Source: Triatoma infestans (taxonomy: Eukaryota; Arthropoda; Insecta; Hemiptera; Reduviidae). From it: DNA of 64,000 bases. The stretch's first letter is position 1. Each line of letters opens with the position of its first letter. Both the position numbers and the translations under genes were made by a program. This document shows, one piece after another, positions 21,201 through 28,798 of this stretch. The notes below the pieces were generated by a model. It was given only the letters and a program-made list of their open reading frames with translations, did no database searches and was not told where the DNA came from. The stretch spans positions 220,831-284,830 of the forward strand of contig JAAEAF010000368.1 in the NCBI GenBank assembly GCA_011037195.1, written 5' to 3'.

Positions 21201-23858
21201 CATTGTTGAACTGATAGCTGAAGAAGTGCACGCTATTGTTGGAACTGTCCATAACATTATTCAGAATAAGCTGCAGTACAAGAAAATTAGTGCGAGATGC
21301 AGTGGCGGCTACTGGTATTCGCGATTGCGCGACTGAACCCCCAACTATTTGGAGAAAAAAAGTAAAAAATTAAATAAAAAGTAGCAAAATTTTCTTATTT
21401 GATTTTATTTTCTTTCATATTTCAATTTCAAAAAAATATTTTCATTTTTATATTAGTTAGGGACATAAGTTACACCAAAAATTGTATATACTATAAGTAT
21501 AAATTGCACAAAAATTGTGTAATCCATAAAGTATTAATGAAAAAGATCAGTAGAGTAGTAAGTACAATCGGAGAGTCAGACTAAAAGAATAGGAACGTAT
21601 ATCAGTATAGGAGCTCCTTTAATATGTTCGAACAATGAATTGTACACTTAGTGAAATGCATGTGTATCAGGAGATGTATAAAAAAGTAGGAAGCAGGGGG
21701 TTCACAGTTGGGAGTCGCGCTGGAGAATTTAGTATATATATATATGTATATATAAAAAATTTCTTTGTGTTAGTATAGAAAAGTGTATGTTTTTATTAAC
21801 TTTTTTCAAAAAGGGTAGGGGTTACAAGCGCGATGAACATTACTTACGATTAACGAACGAATTTACCCGATCTTACCCGGAGTTAAAAAAGTTTTTAGCA
21901 AATGTTCTCTGTGTGCGTGTGTGTGCGCGCGCCTGTGTGCGTGCACGGGTGTGTGTATATGTATGTGAACACCATAGCTCAAAAACGAAAAACCGTAGAA
22001 AGTTGAAACTTAATATTCCGTTTAGGTATCACCATGAGATCTGACCCTACGTTATCTGTCGAAATTCCTCAACCGGAAGTACCACTTTACTAGTTGATTT
22101 TTTTACTTTTTTGCAATTTTCTCAAAAATGGCTCCGACGATTTTCTTGAAATTTGGTATATGAACTATACCAAAGATCTACAACCTTTTATTTGAAACAT
22201 TTGTCTGGTAAAATTCACTTAAGAGCACTTTTAGGGGAGGGATGGGTTATATTATTCTCTAAAGTGCTCTCATATTTGATTATACAATTCTATCATCCAA
22301 ACAAAATTAATTAGAAATAAATAGATGGCCAAAATTCTGAGTTTCAAGAAAATAGTAAGCCGGAAGTGCGCTTTTACTGAACATTTTTTTCAGTTTTCGA
22401 AGAATTTCATTAAATTTGGTACACAACCTATAAAATTTGTCAATTATAATTTTGAGAACTGAGTAATGGTCATTGCCGCCTGAGCCTTCTCAGTGCACTG
22501 CCGGCCTCCGGATGGTGTTCTCTCGTTACAGACAACACTGCCCATCACCAGACAGTGTGCTGTAAGAGCTCCTAGGAAGAAAAACCTAAGGGCAGCACAG
22601 CTGGACTCGAACCCGAGTCCTCCGCGTGGGAGTCCAATGCACTATCCACTGAGCTAATAGATTTATTCTTAATTTGACATATTTAATTGTAGGAGAGGGA
22701 TGCATGGCTCCTGGCTTACTTCGTGATTTTTAACTAGCCAAGCTACTAATTATGATAGGTAATGTAAGTATTTAAAAAAAAAAGTTGAACCCCCACATAT
22801 CCAAGTCACGAGCCGCCACTGGCGAGATGGGTTCCAAGAAACTTATGGATGCCCACAAAGAAACCAGGTTTCTAATCAGTCAGCAGTTGATAGAACGATG
22901 TTTAATTGAAGAAGAATTTTGCAGTAGAATTTTACATGCGGTGAAACATGTATACACCATTTTGAGCCGGAGTCTAAGCGTGAAAGCCTTGATGGGAAGC
23001 AAACGGGTTCTCCCACTCGAACGAAATTCAAGACCCGGTCGTTTGCAGGTAAAGTAATGCTTACAGTGTTCGGGAATTCGCAGGGGCCTATTTATTGTGA
23101 CTATCTCGAAGATCAACGAACCGTCAACAACCAGTATTACAGTGATATGCTCACAAACAAAGTAAGGCCTTCACTATCAGCGAACGAAACATCGTGAACT
23201 TTTGACTAAAGGAGTGATTTTGCTTCATGACAACGCGCGCCCTGTGAGCACTGTTAACTCAAGACACTTCACAAAGTGGGGTGGGAGATTCTTCCATATC
23301 CCCCCTTAAGTCACGATCCACGCCTCCATCGGACTTCCATTTGTTTGGACCCCCTATAAGAGGCTCTACGTGGGAAACATTTTCAATCCAATGAAGAAGT
23401 TAAAGATCAGGTTGCTTGCAAAAGTTGCTTCGAGATCAACCCAAAGAATTTTATGCCAGAGGCATACACAAATTAGAAGAACGATGGGACAAATGTAAAA
23501 ATGTTACTGGGGACTGTTTTGAAAAGTAGCCGAAAGTTTTGTATTGATTAAATAAATCGTTTTTGAGCTACAGCGATTCGTCTCGTTACTTATTGAATGA
23601 CCCTCGTACTTCATTTAAGGCGACAGGAACTTTTCCAGATTTGCTGGTTCCTTTTGAACTCAAGAGTACTATCAAAATTATGTTGGAAAATTACTTAAAT
23701 GCCAGCTTTTAACAATTTTTTATCATTTTAGATATTTCTTTAAGACTGAATGTGAAGAACTAGATATGAAAGTAATACAAGAAGAAATTACTGACGATAA
23801 CGATATATTACCATTGTGGGAAGGAAAAGTAATGGCGCAAGTGAAACCGGTGGATTAA
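80..23858 (+). CDS. Axin: axin, beta-catenin destruction-complex scaffold (16 exons seen, 5' end outside window)
   Basis: Axin is a cytoplasmic scaffold that gathers APC, GSK3, CK1 and beta-catenin so that beta-catenin is phosphorylated and degraded; its DIX domain polymerises with Dishevelled when Wnt acts. Coding exons: 80-205, 446-788, 894-1142, 1845-2180, 6448-6585, 10656-10806, 14480-14587, 18165-18258, 18363-18475, 18552-18689, 18839-18971, 19308-19449, 19769-19903, 20013-20159, 20250-20558, 23732-23858. All junction phases agree and give 928 codons plus TAA. In window numbering the domains are RGS about 97-232, the Axin-family LSLTDSSV-like tract about 390, GSK3-binding helix about 450-475, beta-catenin-binding helix ([11 protein letters not shown]) about 512-522, and DIX about 840-925. 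The initiator Met and the tankyrase-binding N terminus are not in the window. The protein is longer than Drosophila Axin (about 745 aa). Exon boundaries are my reading of splice sites and phase; identity is very secure. Confidence 0.96.
446..788 (+). CDS. Axin: axin exon b: N-terminal conserved tract and first half of RGS
   Basis: It encodes the hallmark [11 protein letters not shown], then about 40 extra residues rich in Ser, Cys and Asn, then the RGS start at [16 protein letters not shown] and the motif [12 protein letters not shown]. Vertebrate axin has almost no spacer between these two blocks, so the 40-residue spacer is lineage-specific. The acceptor is CTTTCTCAG and the donor is ACAG|GTAACT. 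Confidence 0.95.
894..1142 (+). CDS. Axin: axin exon c: second half of RGS (APC-binding)
   Basis: It continues the RGS fold from [13 protein letters not shown] to [17 protein letters not shown], the part that binds the SAMP repeats of APC in known axins. The acceptor is TTGTTACAG and the donor is AACG|GTTAGT; it ends in phase 2 and joins exon d as Arg-Ser-Pro. Confidence 0.94.
1143..1844 (+). other. axin intron c-d, nothing recognised
   Basis: AT-rich intronic sequence of about 700 bases with no ORF, repeat or RNA that I can identify. Confidence 0.8.
1845..2180 (+). CDS. Axin: axin exon d: Ser/Thr/Pro-rich linker
   Basis: It encodes [18 protein letters not shown] and onward, ending [10 protein letters not shown]. 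This is low-complexity linker between the RGS and GSK3-binding regions, with many possible phosphosites. The acceptor is TCTATCAG and the donor is CTGG|GTAAAA. The frame stays open through the whole exon and hits TAA directly after the donor. Confidence 0.88.
2181..6447 (+). other. axin intron d-e
   Basis: A 4.3 kb intron. It contains an (AC)n run near 3724-3740 and a decayed LINE on the minus strand at about 4560-5640. The rest is AT-rich sequence with no recognisable content. Confidence 0.85.
4560..5640 (-). mobile_element. LINE (non-LTR retrotransposon) remnant, RT C-terminal part
   Basis: On the minus strand at 5332-5144 a short open stretch reads [20 protein letters not shown] and then [17 protein letters not shown]. 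This is the conserved block after the RT fingers and palm in insect non-LTR elements (the YGAEVWGL / LLGLPxNTP type). Broken pieces upstream (a YLGV-like region near 5450) and a downstream cysteine-bearing tail near 4690 are in keeping with this. There are many stops and frameshifts; it is dead. Confidence 0.7.
6448..6585 (+). CDS. Axin: axin exon e: Axin-family SLSSD/LSLTDSSV motif
   Basis: It encodes [20 protein letters not shown] and then [22 protein letters not shown], matching the block directly before the GSK3-binding segment in vertebrate axins. The acceptor at 6446-6447 was chosen over the one two bases later because only it keeps the phase. The donor is TCTGT|GTAAGT. Confidence 0.93.
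7170..7600 (+). repeat. decayed copy of hairpin-ended repeat family
   Basis: It shares the CACGGGATCCGACATGG region with the clean copies (about 42330 and 46100) and ends in a version of their 3' boundary, GAGAGAAAGTCTTG and then AGTGTTTCAAGCAAATTTTT at 7557-7594. It is strongly diverged and so looks old. Confidence 0.5.
8071..8094 (-). ncRNA. hammerhead-like motif (decayed)
   Basis: The minus strand reads CTGACGA, TGGAT, then GAAAACCGGTC. The catalytic core CUGANGA and the GAAA...CCGGUC side are both present, but stem II is shortened. The flank ATGGGTCCGCAATGCTG at about 8004-8020 recurs near 62810 beside another copy, so this is one repeat family. Confidence 0.4.
10656..10806 (+). CDS. Axin: axin exon f: start of GSK3-binding region
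   Basis: It encodes [20 protein letters not shown] and then [12 protein letters not shown]; the vertebrate counterpart has HIPRT at the same place. The acceptor is TTTTTTTTAG and the donor is CAG|GTAATT. It ends in phase 0. Confidence 0.93.
11853..12080 (+). mobile_element. tRNA-derived SINE-like sequence
   Basis: A GC-richer island in AT-rich intron. It contains an A-box-like TGGTCCAGTAGCGCACTCG at about 11873 and a B-box GGTTCGAGTTCC at 11911-11922, spaced as in a tRNA, followed by a non-tRNA body. There is no complete cloverleaf, so it is not a functional tRNA gene. The boundaries are estimates. Confidence 0.55.
12200..12232 (-). ncRNA. hammerhead-like motif, left arm
   Basis: The minus strand reads CTGAAGA, a stem of GATACC against GGCGTC with one mismatch and one G-U, then GAAACGTC. 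Flanking CTC and GAG can form a 3 bp helix I. Confidence 0.5.
12509..12541 (+). ncRNA. hammerhead-like motif, right arm
   Basis: The plus strand reads CTGAAGA, the stem GACATC-AAT-GATGTC (6 bp, perfect), then GAAACGTC. Flanking TTTC and GAAA give a 4 bp helix I. Helix III is reduced to a single A-U pair. Confidence 0.55.
14480..14587 (+). CDS. Axin: axin exon g: GSK3-binding helix
   Basis: It encodes [20 protein letters not shown] and then [13 protein letters not shown]. This is the amphipathic helix that docks on GSK3 in axin, corresponding to the FAEELIHRLEAVQ type of segment in vertebrates. It is in phase 0 at both ends, with acceptor TTTTAAAG and donor AAT|GTAAGT. Confidence 0.95.
14588..18164 (+). 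other. axin intron g-h
   Basis: A 3.6 kb AT-rich intron. The only recurrent sequence that I recognise is a decayed hammerhead-like motif at 15880-15910 (minus). A GC-richer patch at about 16333-16450 is unidentified. Confidence 0.75.
15880..15910 (-). ncRNA. hammerhead-like motif (degenerate)
   Basis: The minus strand reads GGAGATGAGCGAACGCCC and then GAAACCGTGAC. The stem II and GAAACCG side match the copy at 50247-50276, but the CUGANGA core is mutated (TTGGAGA), so it should be inactive. Confidence 0.4.
18165..18258 (+). CDS. Axin: axin exon h: lead-in to beta-catenin-binding helix
   Basis: It encodes [20 protein letters not shown] and then [11 protein letters not shown]. It ends in phase 1 (TTAG|GTTTGT), so the beta-catenin helix is split over this junction. 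Confidence 0.92.
18363..18475 (+). CDS. Axin: axin exon i: beta-catenin-binding helix
   Basis: With exon h it forms [11 protein letters not shown], the counterpart of the helix that lies in the beta-catenin armadillo groove. A Ser/Pro/Arg-rich stretch follows ([20 protein letters not shown]) with consensus GSK3/proline-directed sites. The acceptor is ATTTTACAG and the donor is AAG|GTATAC. Confidence 0.94.
18552..18689 (+). CDS. Axin: axin exon j: His/Ser/Gly-rich linker
   Basis: It encodes [20 protein letters not shown] and onward, ending [10 protein letters not shown]; it is in phase 0 at both ends. A His-rich linker is also present at this place in vertebrate axins. The intron before it is only 76 bases. 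Confidence 0.87.
18839..18971 (+). CDS. Axin: axin exon k: linker
   Basis: It encodes [20 protein letters not shown] and onward to TDTYSSLH. The donor is CATA|GTAATT, phase 1, chosen because reading on reaches a stop within ten codons and because the phase matches exon l. Confidence 0.85.
19081..19290 (+). mobile_element. tRNA-derived SINE in axin intron k-l
   Basis: The B-box GAGTTCGAGTCC (19117-19128) follows a tRNA-like head. The body shares GAGGCCGGCAGTGCACTGAG (19214-19233) with the inverted copy at 22462-22660. It ends in an ATAATAATAAA-rich tail. It fills most of this short intron. Confidence 0.75.
19308..19449 (+). CDS. Axin: axin exon l: linker
   Basis: It encodes [20 protein letters not shown] and then [19 protein letters not shown]. 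The acceptor is AATACAG and the donor is ACAG|GTATTT, phase 2. The acceptor lies only a few tens of bases after a SINE (19081-19290). Confidence 0.9.
19450..19768 (+). other. axin intron l-m with small inverted repeat
   Basis: A 319-base intron. GAGGATTAGT near 19568 and ACTAATCCTC near 19637 form a 10 bp inverted repeat. Nothing else is recognised. Confidence 0.7.
19769..19903 (+). CDS. Axin: axin exon m: [10 protein letters not shown] segment
   Basis: It encodes [20 protein letters not shown] and onward. The counterpart in vertebrates is the IMQWIIEGE-type motif after the beta-catenin site. The acceptor is TTTTTGTAG and the donor is TTCG|GTACGT. Confidence 0.92.
20013..20159 (+). CDS. Axin: axin exon n: F-I-x-D-P-x-MPP and coiled segment, GC donor
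   Basis: It encodes [20 protein letters not shown] and then [16 protein letters not shown], both conserved in axins (FIQDPTMPP and LEEARRRLE in vertebrates). The exon ends TTCCAG and is followed by GCAAGA, a non-canonical GC donor. No GT donor nearby restores the phase-2 join to exon o. Confidence 0.9.
20160..20249 (+). other. GC-AG intron of axin (90 bases)
   Basis: The intron begins GCAAGA after exon end TTCCAG and ends TTATTACAG. A C at donor position 2 with an otherwise strong consensus around it is the known pattern of functional GC-AG introns. The phase-2 join yields Arg-Cys-Ser-Ser. Confidence 0.75.
20250..20558 (+). CDS. Axin: axin exon o: linker and first half of DIX domain
   Basis: It encodes [20 protein letters not shown], a Ser-rich linker, and then the DIX start [20 protein letters not shown] with [20 protein letters not shown] mediates head-to-tail polymerisation and Dishevelled binding. 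The donor is ATAG|GTAAAA, phase 2. Confidence 0.96.
21885..22461 (+). repeat. fragment of hairpin-ended repeat family (in hAT)
   Basis: It runs from GTTTTTAGCAAATG, through a TG-rich microsatellite (21908-21965) and TAGCTCAAAAACGAAAAACC, to AATTTGTCAATTATAATTTTGA, in the same order as the full copy at 45870-46864. The 5' hairpin end is missing. Confidence 0.75.
22462..22660 (-). mobile_element. tRNA-derived SINE (inside hAT-like element)
   Basis: The minus strand reads TAGCTCAGTGGATAGTGCAT (A-box region), then GGGTTCGAGTCC (B-box), then the body shared with the SINE at 19081-19290. The tRNA-like head is better preserved here than in the other copy. Confidence 0.8.
23732..23858 (+). CDS. Axin: axin last exon: end of DIX domain
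   Basis: It encodes [20 protein letters not shown] and then [17 protein letters not shown] before TAA at 23856-23858, matching the vertebrate DIX C terminus. The acceptor is ATCATTTTAG. It is separated from the rest of DIX by the 3.2 kb transposon-filled intron. Confidence 0.96.
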
Positions 23859-26800
23859 ATATATTATGTAAAGTCTTTTAGTATTTATAATTTTTTTTTT
23901 TAAATATATTTCAGAAAATCATAAAATTTGCATGTATTTGAAATATAATCCAGTTTTCTTTGTTAGGTTGTTCGTTTACTTCCTTCGGTGTGGTAATGGT
24001 TATAAAATTACAAAGCTGGATAGTGTGAGAATGATTAAGATCTGATAGAAGAAAACACTTTGTGATACTTTTGGAATCATAAGAACAAAAACCAAACAAA
24101 AATGTTTAGGCCTAATAAAAAAAAACTTGACAAGTGAACCATTAGTAAATCCATCCTTCGGACTATTTAGCAAGTTAATCGATATCAGTTTCGATTAGTA
24201 TAGAGTGTAAATCAACAAAGTAAAGTACGTTCTATATTCCTAGCTTAATTGATAAGTTATCAAGTGTTTATTACTTTTTTGTTTCGTTGTAAATAGGATA
24301 CGGTTCGATTAGGACTGTGCATAAATGTGTAGTAGAGAATTATTATTATTTTTTTTTTGTAATAATAATAATAATAGGGCGCTTTAAAAACAAAGGCTAT
24401 CATGGTGCTGATATAATGCCTTTAGTTGTAGAATAGCCAATGATTTAATTGGTTCAAATTAAAAAGAAAAAATATTAATATAAATATAGTTTAACATTGT
24501 ACATTTATACAGAGTGTCAACCAAATTTTTTTCTGCCAATACCTCTGACTTTATTCTAGAGATGAATTAATAATAAAACTAGAAGCATTTGCTGGGCTCT
24601 CTACCTCCTCAGTTTCAATATTCTCCTAGTCCAAGTTCAGCGTCAAAAGATTGCAGTGCAAAAACGTATAAAATGCCTTCTTCAAAGATTTTAGTGTTGT
24701 ATATGATATTCAAACACTTATATACACGAGTACGTCATTCGCACTCATTAAAATTTTGATAAATCACGGTCAAAAAAGGAGCATCCAAGACAATTTTTCA
24801 AAAATTACCGGTTTTTTCCCCAAAAAATGTTTTTTCCTACGCCATGACTTCGGCTGGTCTAGCCATTTAGCGCTGCGCGGCCTAATATAAAAGAACTAGG
24901 CTGCGCTGGCGATTTTTTGTTGTTCGTTCAATTGGATATCCAGGGGGCTCGTGAGAACAATCTCGGACGCGAACGACTTCACCCCCCCAAAATAATAATA
25001 GTATGTATTAATATGTGCTTGTTAATGAGGGTACAAATCCAAACTGTATCATATTCTCCATGGATCCACATTTTCTGGAGGCCTACATCTTCTAATTTTC
25101 TCTTAACCATCTCTTTAAGCTCCGTTTATAATGTCCACGCTTTGCAGCTAGGAATCATGTACAATACTTAAGCCTCTGTTAGTATTTGTGGCATCATTAG
25201 GAACCTATTTTCCTTGAATAATTCAATAATGTGCTCCATTTCCATAAATTCATCTTAACGCAGGTAAAATTAATGAAAAACACTTCAAGCTCCAATACCT
25301 AAAACATATGGTCATTTAGAGAGTATTGAGTGTATGATTTGTAGATTGTGATATATCAAGATCCTGTTTTCTCTCCACTTTTTCAATTTGAGATTTTGCA
25401 TAGATTGTTCATTGACTAAATTTCAGAAATAGTTAATAACAAACCTTGGACGAAAGTTTAATTTTAAAAATCTTCCATTCTCGGTTTTCATTTCTGTTTT
25501 TTTTTATGCAATGTGAGCTTTAAAAGACACAATCTATATATTTATGTACCTATAAATTATAACTATAAATAAAGTATTGGAAAAGGTTTATTTGACACCC
25601 ATGTATAATTTTATAATAAACGGGTTTCTTTTATAATTGTACAACAGAAATTTAACTTCGAATACACATACACACAAGAATTGTATTTAATTATTTAGTA
25701 TTAAAGATTAATTTTTAATTTTTTAAATTGAACTTTATAGGAAAAGGTAGCGTAGCAAATAAGTTTTTCTAACGCCATATTTTTCCGGTCTAGTTGCGAG
25801 GAATTGTTCTATAATATGACAGTATAAGTGATTTAATCTGCGTATTACTGTAAAGAAGAAATAACGAAATTTATTTTCTTCATTCTGATTATCATCATCA
25901 TAATCGTGCGCCTCTTCTACCGCCTTGGCGGTGTGAGGCCCCCGTAAATATTATTATTATATATTTGTTAATTTATAAATACTTTGTATAAGTAAATTGT
26001 TTTCGTTTTTTTTTTCTTGCTTCGAAATAAATCGCTAATTATAACAAAATCCATAAATGCAAAAGGTAGAGCTTCAAGTTATAAGCCGGAGATATTTAGA
26101 TAAACAATCTCTCCCATCCAGTTCCTAAAAGAAATATAATAATTATATATATATATCACAAATTTTCTCTTCTATAAGTTATGAAAGAGTAAAAAAGTAA
26201 TAAAACGCATATTTTTTTAAATTTCTTTGTAAATAAAATGTATTATTTAAAAAAAAAGAAGAAATAAATACTACATCAGAAATTGAACACTCTTGTGCCT
26301 TGATTTTGAATTTTTTTTATTTTTTCTTACAATGTAAAAAAGATACTGTTATATAAAGAAAAAATGTGTATTATGTATGTGCTATATAATATATTTATCT
26401 GAATCGATTTCTTCTTCTCTAATGTTTAAGAAGAAAAATTCGATTATGTAAAATTATTTATTCTTTTTGTATTCTTCCAGATTTTAATGAAGGAGGAAAA
26501 AAATTCTTTGTTTCGTTTACTTGAACTGTTTGTAAAGAAAAGAAAAAGGTTTTGTATATATGTCATAAAAACAAAGTTTGAACAACCATTCTTTTTTTGT
26601 ATTGAAAAAAATTAAGTTATTTAACAGCATTCAACAATTTTCTTTGCAGCATAAAAAAAAAAAAAAAACTAGAGGTAGATCCATTACGATCTTTATAAAT
26701 ATATAGATGGATGAAGTGCCAATCATTATCGTTCAATAAAGAAAATCTTTTATCTATTTATTTTTAAAGAAGTAAACTATTTTTCTTTGTATATAATATG

Positions 26801-28683
26801 TTGATAATTTCTGTTTTCTGCTCCAATTTGTTGATTGTATATTGTTAGTTAACAATAAATTTTTTTTTGTAATCGCAGATTCGTATTTTTGCTTAGAAGA
26901 AGTAAAAATTATAATTAATAAATTTTTATTTTATAGATTAAAATATTTATTTATTTTTTTCAAATTTCGATATCAATAAATCTTTTTTATAAGTTGATTG
27001 GCAGTTTTGACTAAGTATAATAAAAAGTTCCTTTTTCTCAAGATAACTATTATTAATTATTATTATTATAAACAAATTTATTAATTTTTTTTTTAGATTA
27101 TCACAATTTTCTTTGTCATAAATTTATTTTTTACTGCAAAATTTGTCGTTATTTTGACTTCATAGATTTTGCTAAAATTGAAAAAAAATTTGTTATATTA
27201 AAAAAAAATCATTTGAGAAACAAATAATACAAAAATTTCTTAGAATTATTTAAAATTTAAACAATAATAATTAAAAAAAAAAGGTGTGTAAAGTATATAT
27301 ATATATATATTGATTAAATTATAATGTATTAAAAAATGAAAAAAAAAAAAAAAAAAACAGGAATTGCAATCTGTGTTTTTTGTTTATTACGATATGTCCC
27401 TGATTTAATAAGTTCCTCAAAGTTGACTTCTAGTTTATTTCGCTACCTTAACTTCTGGCGTTAGTGCATTGTATTCCATTTATCTAGCCAGTAGTATTTT
27501 GTATTATCGCCATGAGGTAAGTAGTTTTTCATACATTTTCTTCTTGTTTCTAGTTACTTTTATTAACCCTACAATAATTCGGAAGAACAATTTATTAAAT
27601 ATATACATATTTCGTTAATATTTGGCTTTCTATAATTAAGCAGTTTTTATTGAATATTATTTAAACTTCTTCCTCATCCATGGCAATAATCTAGTTACTG
27701 ACTTCACTCTTCTTAATTATTAGATGCTATTTATTGTTTACAATGTAAGAGAGAACTTAGTATTAAAAAAAAAAAAAAGTTGAATTTATTTTTAAATTTA
27801 CAATAATTTTGACTTAATGCTTCCGGTTGCTTCTCTCTATTTTCCTAAGCCTAATTAATTTATTGTATATAATTTTAATGGCATATCTTAGAAATCCAAT
27901 TAAACGTTGAATATAAATGTTGCAATGAAAGTGGATCTCCAATTTTATATTTACCTATTTCTTTCTTAATTTAAGTTGAGCTTAATAATGTTAAATTGAC
28001 TTGAAAGTTAGAAAGAATGATAATAGAACTAAGGTTGTATTAAATATGATTTTGTGTAGATATTCTAGATTTTTTTTATTCATTTCATAGCTAACTAAAC
28101 AACTCAAAATTGAAGGCGTTATTTAATATGAATTTTTTAAGAAATGACCTATCTTAGAGATTAAGAAAGTGTAGGGTTTGAAGAAAAATATGTTTACAGC
28201 TTTTGTTTGAATAAAATTTGCAGAAACTTTGTCTTTTTTTTCCGTTTTGGAATTCTGGTCCAATTGCTGTTGAAAGTACAAAAATGAATAAATTTATTTT
28301 ATTTGCACCATAAAACCTAAAAATACTCGTAAGCATATTCAAGCATAACTTATACCACATAACATTGTTAATTTCATAAAAAAAATACAGCGTGTCATCA
28401 AGGTCTTGATAAATACCCTGTTTAATTCCGGATATGAAAATGTAAGGTAATGGTCTATGTACAGAATCGATACATGGAAAATGTTTACATCGAAAACTGG
28501 ATAACCTTGAAAAAAATTACCTTCCTGGTTTGTCCAACCTTCTCTTGTTAATTCAGTTGGCTGTGTGCAACTGTAAGTGGTTAGGTTCAGTAGCAGTGAT
28601 TGGAGTCTTGTCGGGTGGATGTTCATTATAATACACATATTTAAAAAATTGTTCACAGCTCTCATTTCAAAATAATTAAACAA
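23859..28683 (+). other. axin 3' UTR and axin-Strap intergenic region
   Basis: A very AT-rich stretch with no CDS. It must hold the end of the axin transcript and the Strap promoter. AATAAA occurs at 25568-25573, 26026-26031 and 26735-26740, but in such AT-rich sequence none can be chosen. A GC-rich island at about 24840-24990 and a small ACCGCC/GGCGGT hairpin near 25920 stand out. I see no TATA box that can be assigned to Strap. Confidence 0.7.
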
Positions 28684-28798
28684 ATGGCAAATTTAAGGCA
28701 GACTCCTTTAACTTGTAGTGGACACACCCGACCTGTAGTACATCTGGCGTTTAGTGATATTACAGAGAGCTCTTATTTCTTGATTTCGGCGAGCAAAG
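28684..28798 (+). CDS. Strap: Strap exon 1
   Basis: It runs from ATG to [10 protein letters not shown], with donor AAAG|GTAAAT in phase 1. It covers the start of WD blade 1. Confidence 0.95.

Larger units (their letters stand above)
21300..22821. mobile_element. hAT-like non-autonomous element inside the mariner
   Basis: The ends are CAGTGGCGGCT (21300) and AGCCGCCACTG (to 22821), and the 8-base sequence GCGAGATG is duplicated at 21292-21299 and 22822-22829. CAG...CTG termini with an 8-base target duplication are the pattern of the hAT superfamily. There is no transposase ORF; the inside holds a hairpin-ended repeat fragment and a SINE. Confidence 0.85.
20761..23606 (+). mobile_element. mariner-family element, interrupted by hAT-like insertion
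   Basis: The left end CGAGGGACATTCAGTAAGCG and the right end (inverse) CGAGGGTCATTCAATAAGTA are inverted repeats, flanked by TA at 20759-20760 and 23607-23608. Transposase remnants read forward: [14 protein letters not shown] near 20924, [20 protein letters not shown] near 21090, then [10 protein letters not shown] near 23222 and a C-terminal [13 protein letters not shown] end near 23480, with many stops. Without the 1.5 kb insert it is about 1.3 kb, the normal mariner size. A second, deleted copy of the same family is at 35096-35789. Confidence 0.88.
20559..23731 (+). other. axin last intron, nested transposons
   Basis: A 3.2 kb intron almost wholly made of a mariner (20761-23606), itself split by a hAT-like element. 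See those entries. Confidence 0.9.

Noticed and set aside
21908..22000. TG-rich tract as a Z-DNA or regulatory site of axin
   Set aside because: It is part of the dispersed repeat and recurs in every copy of that family.
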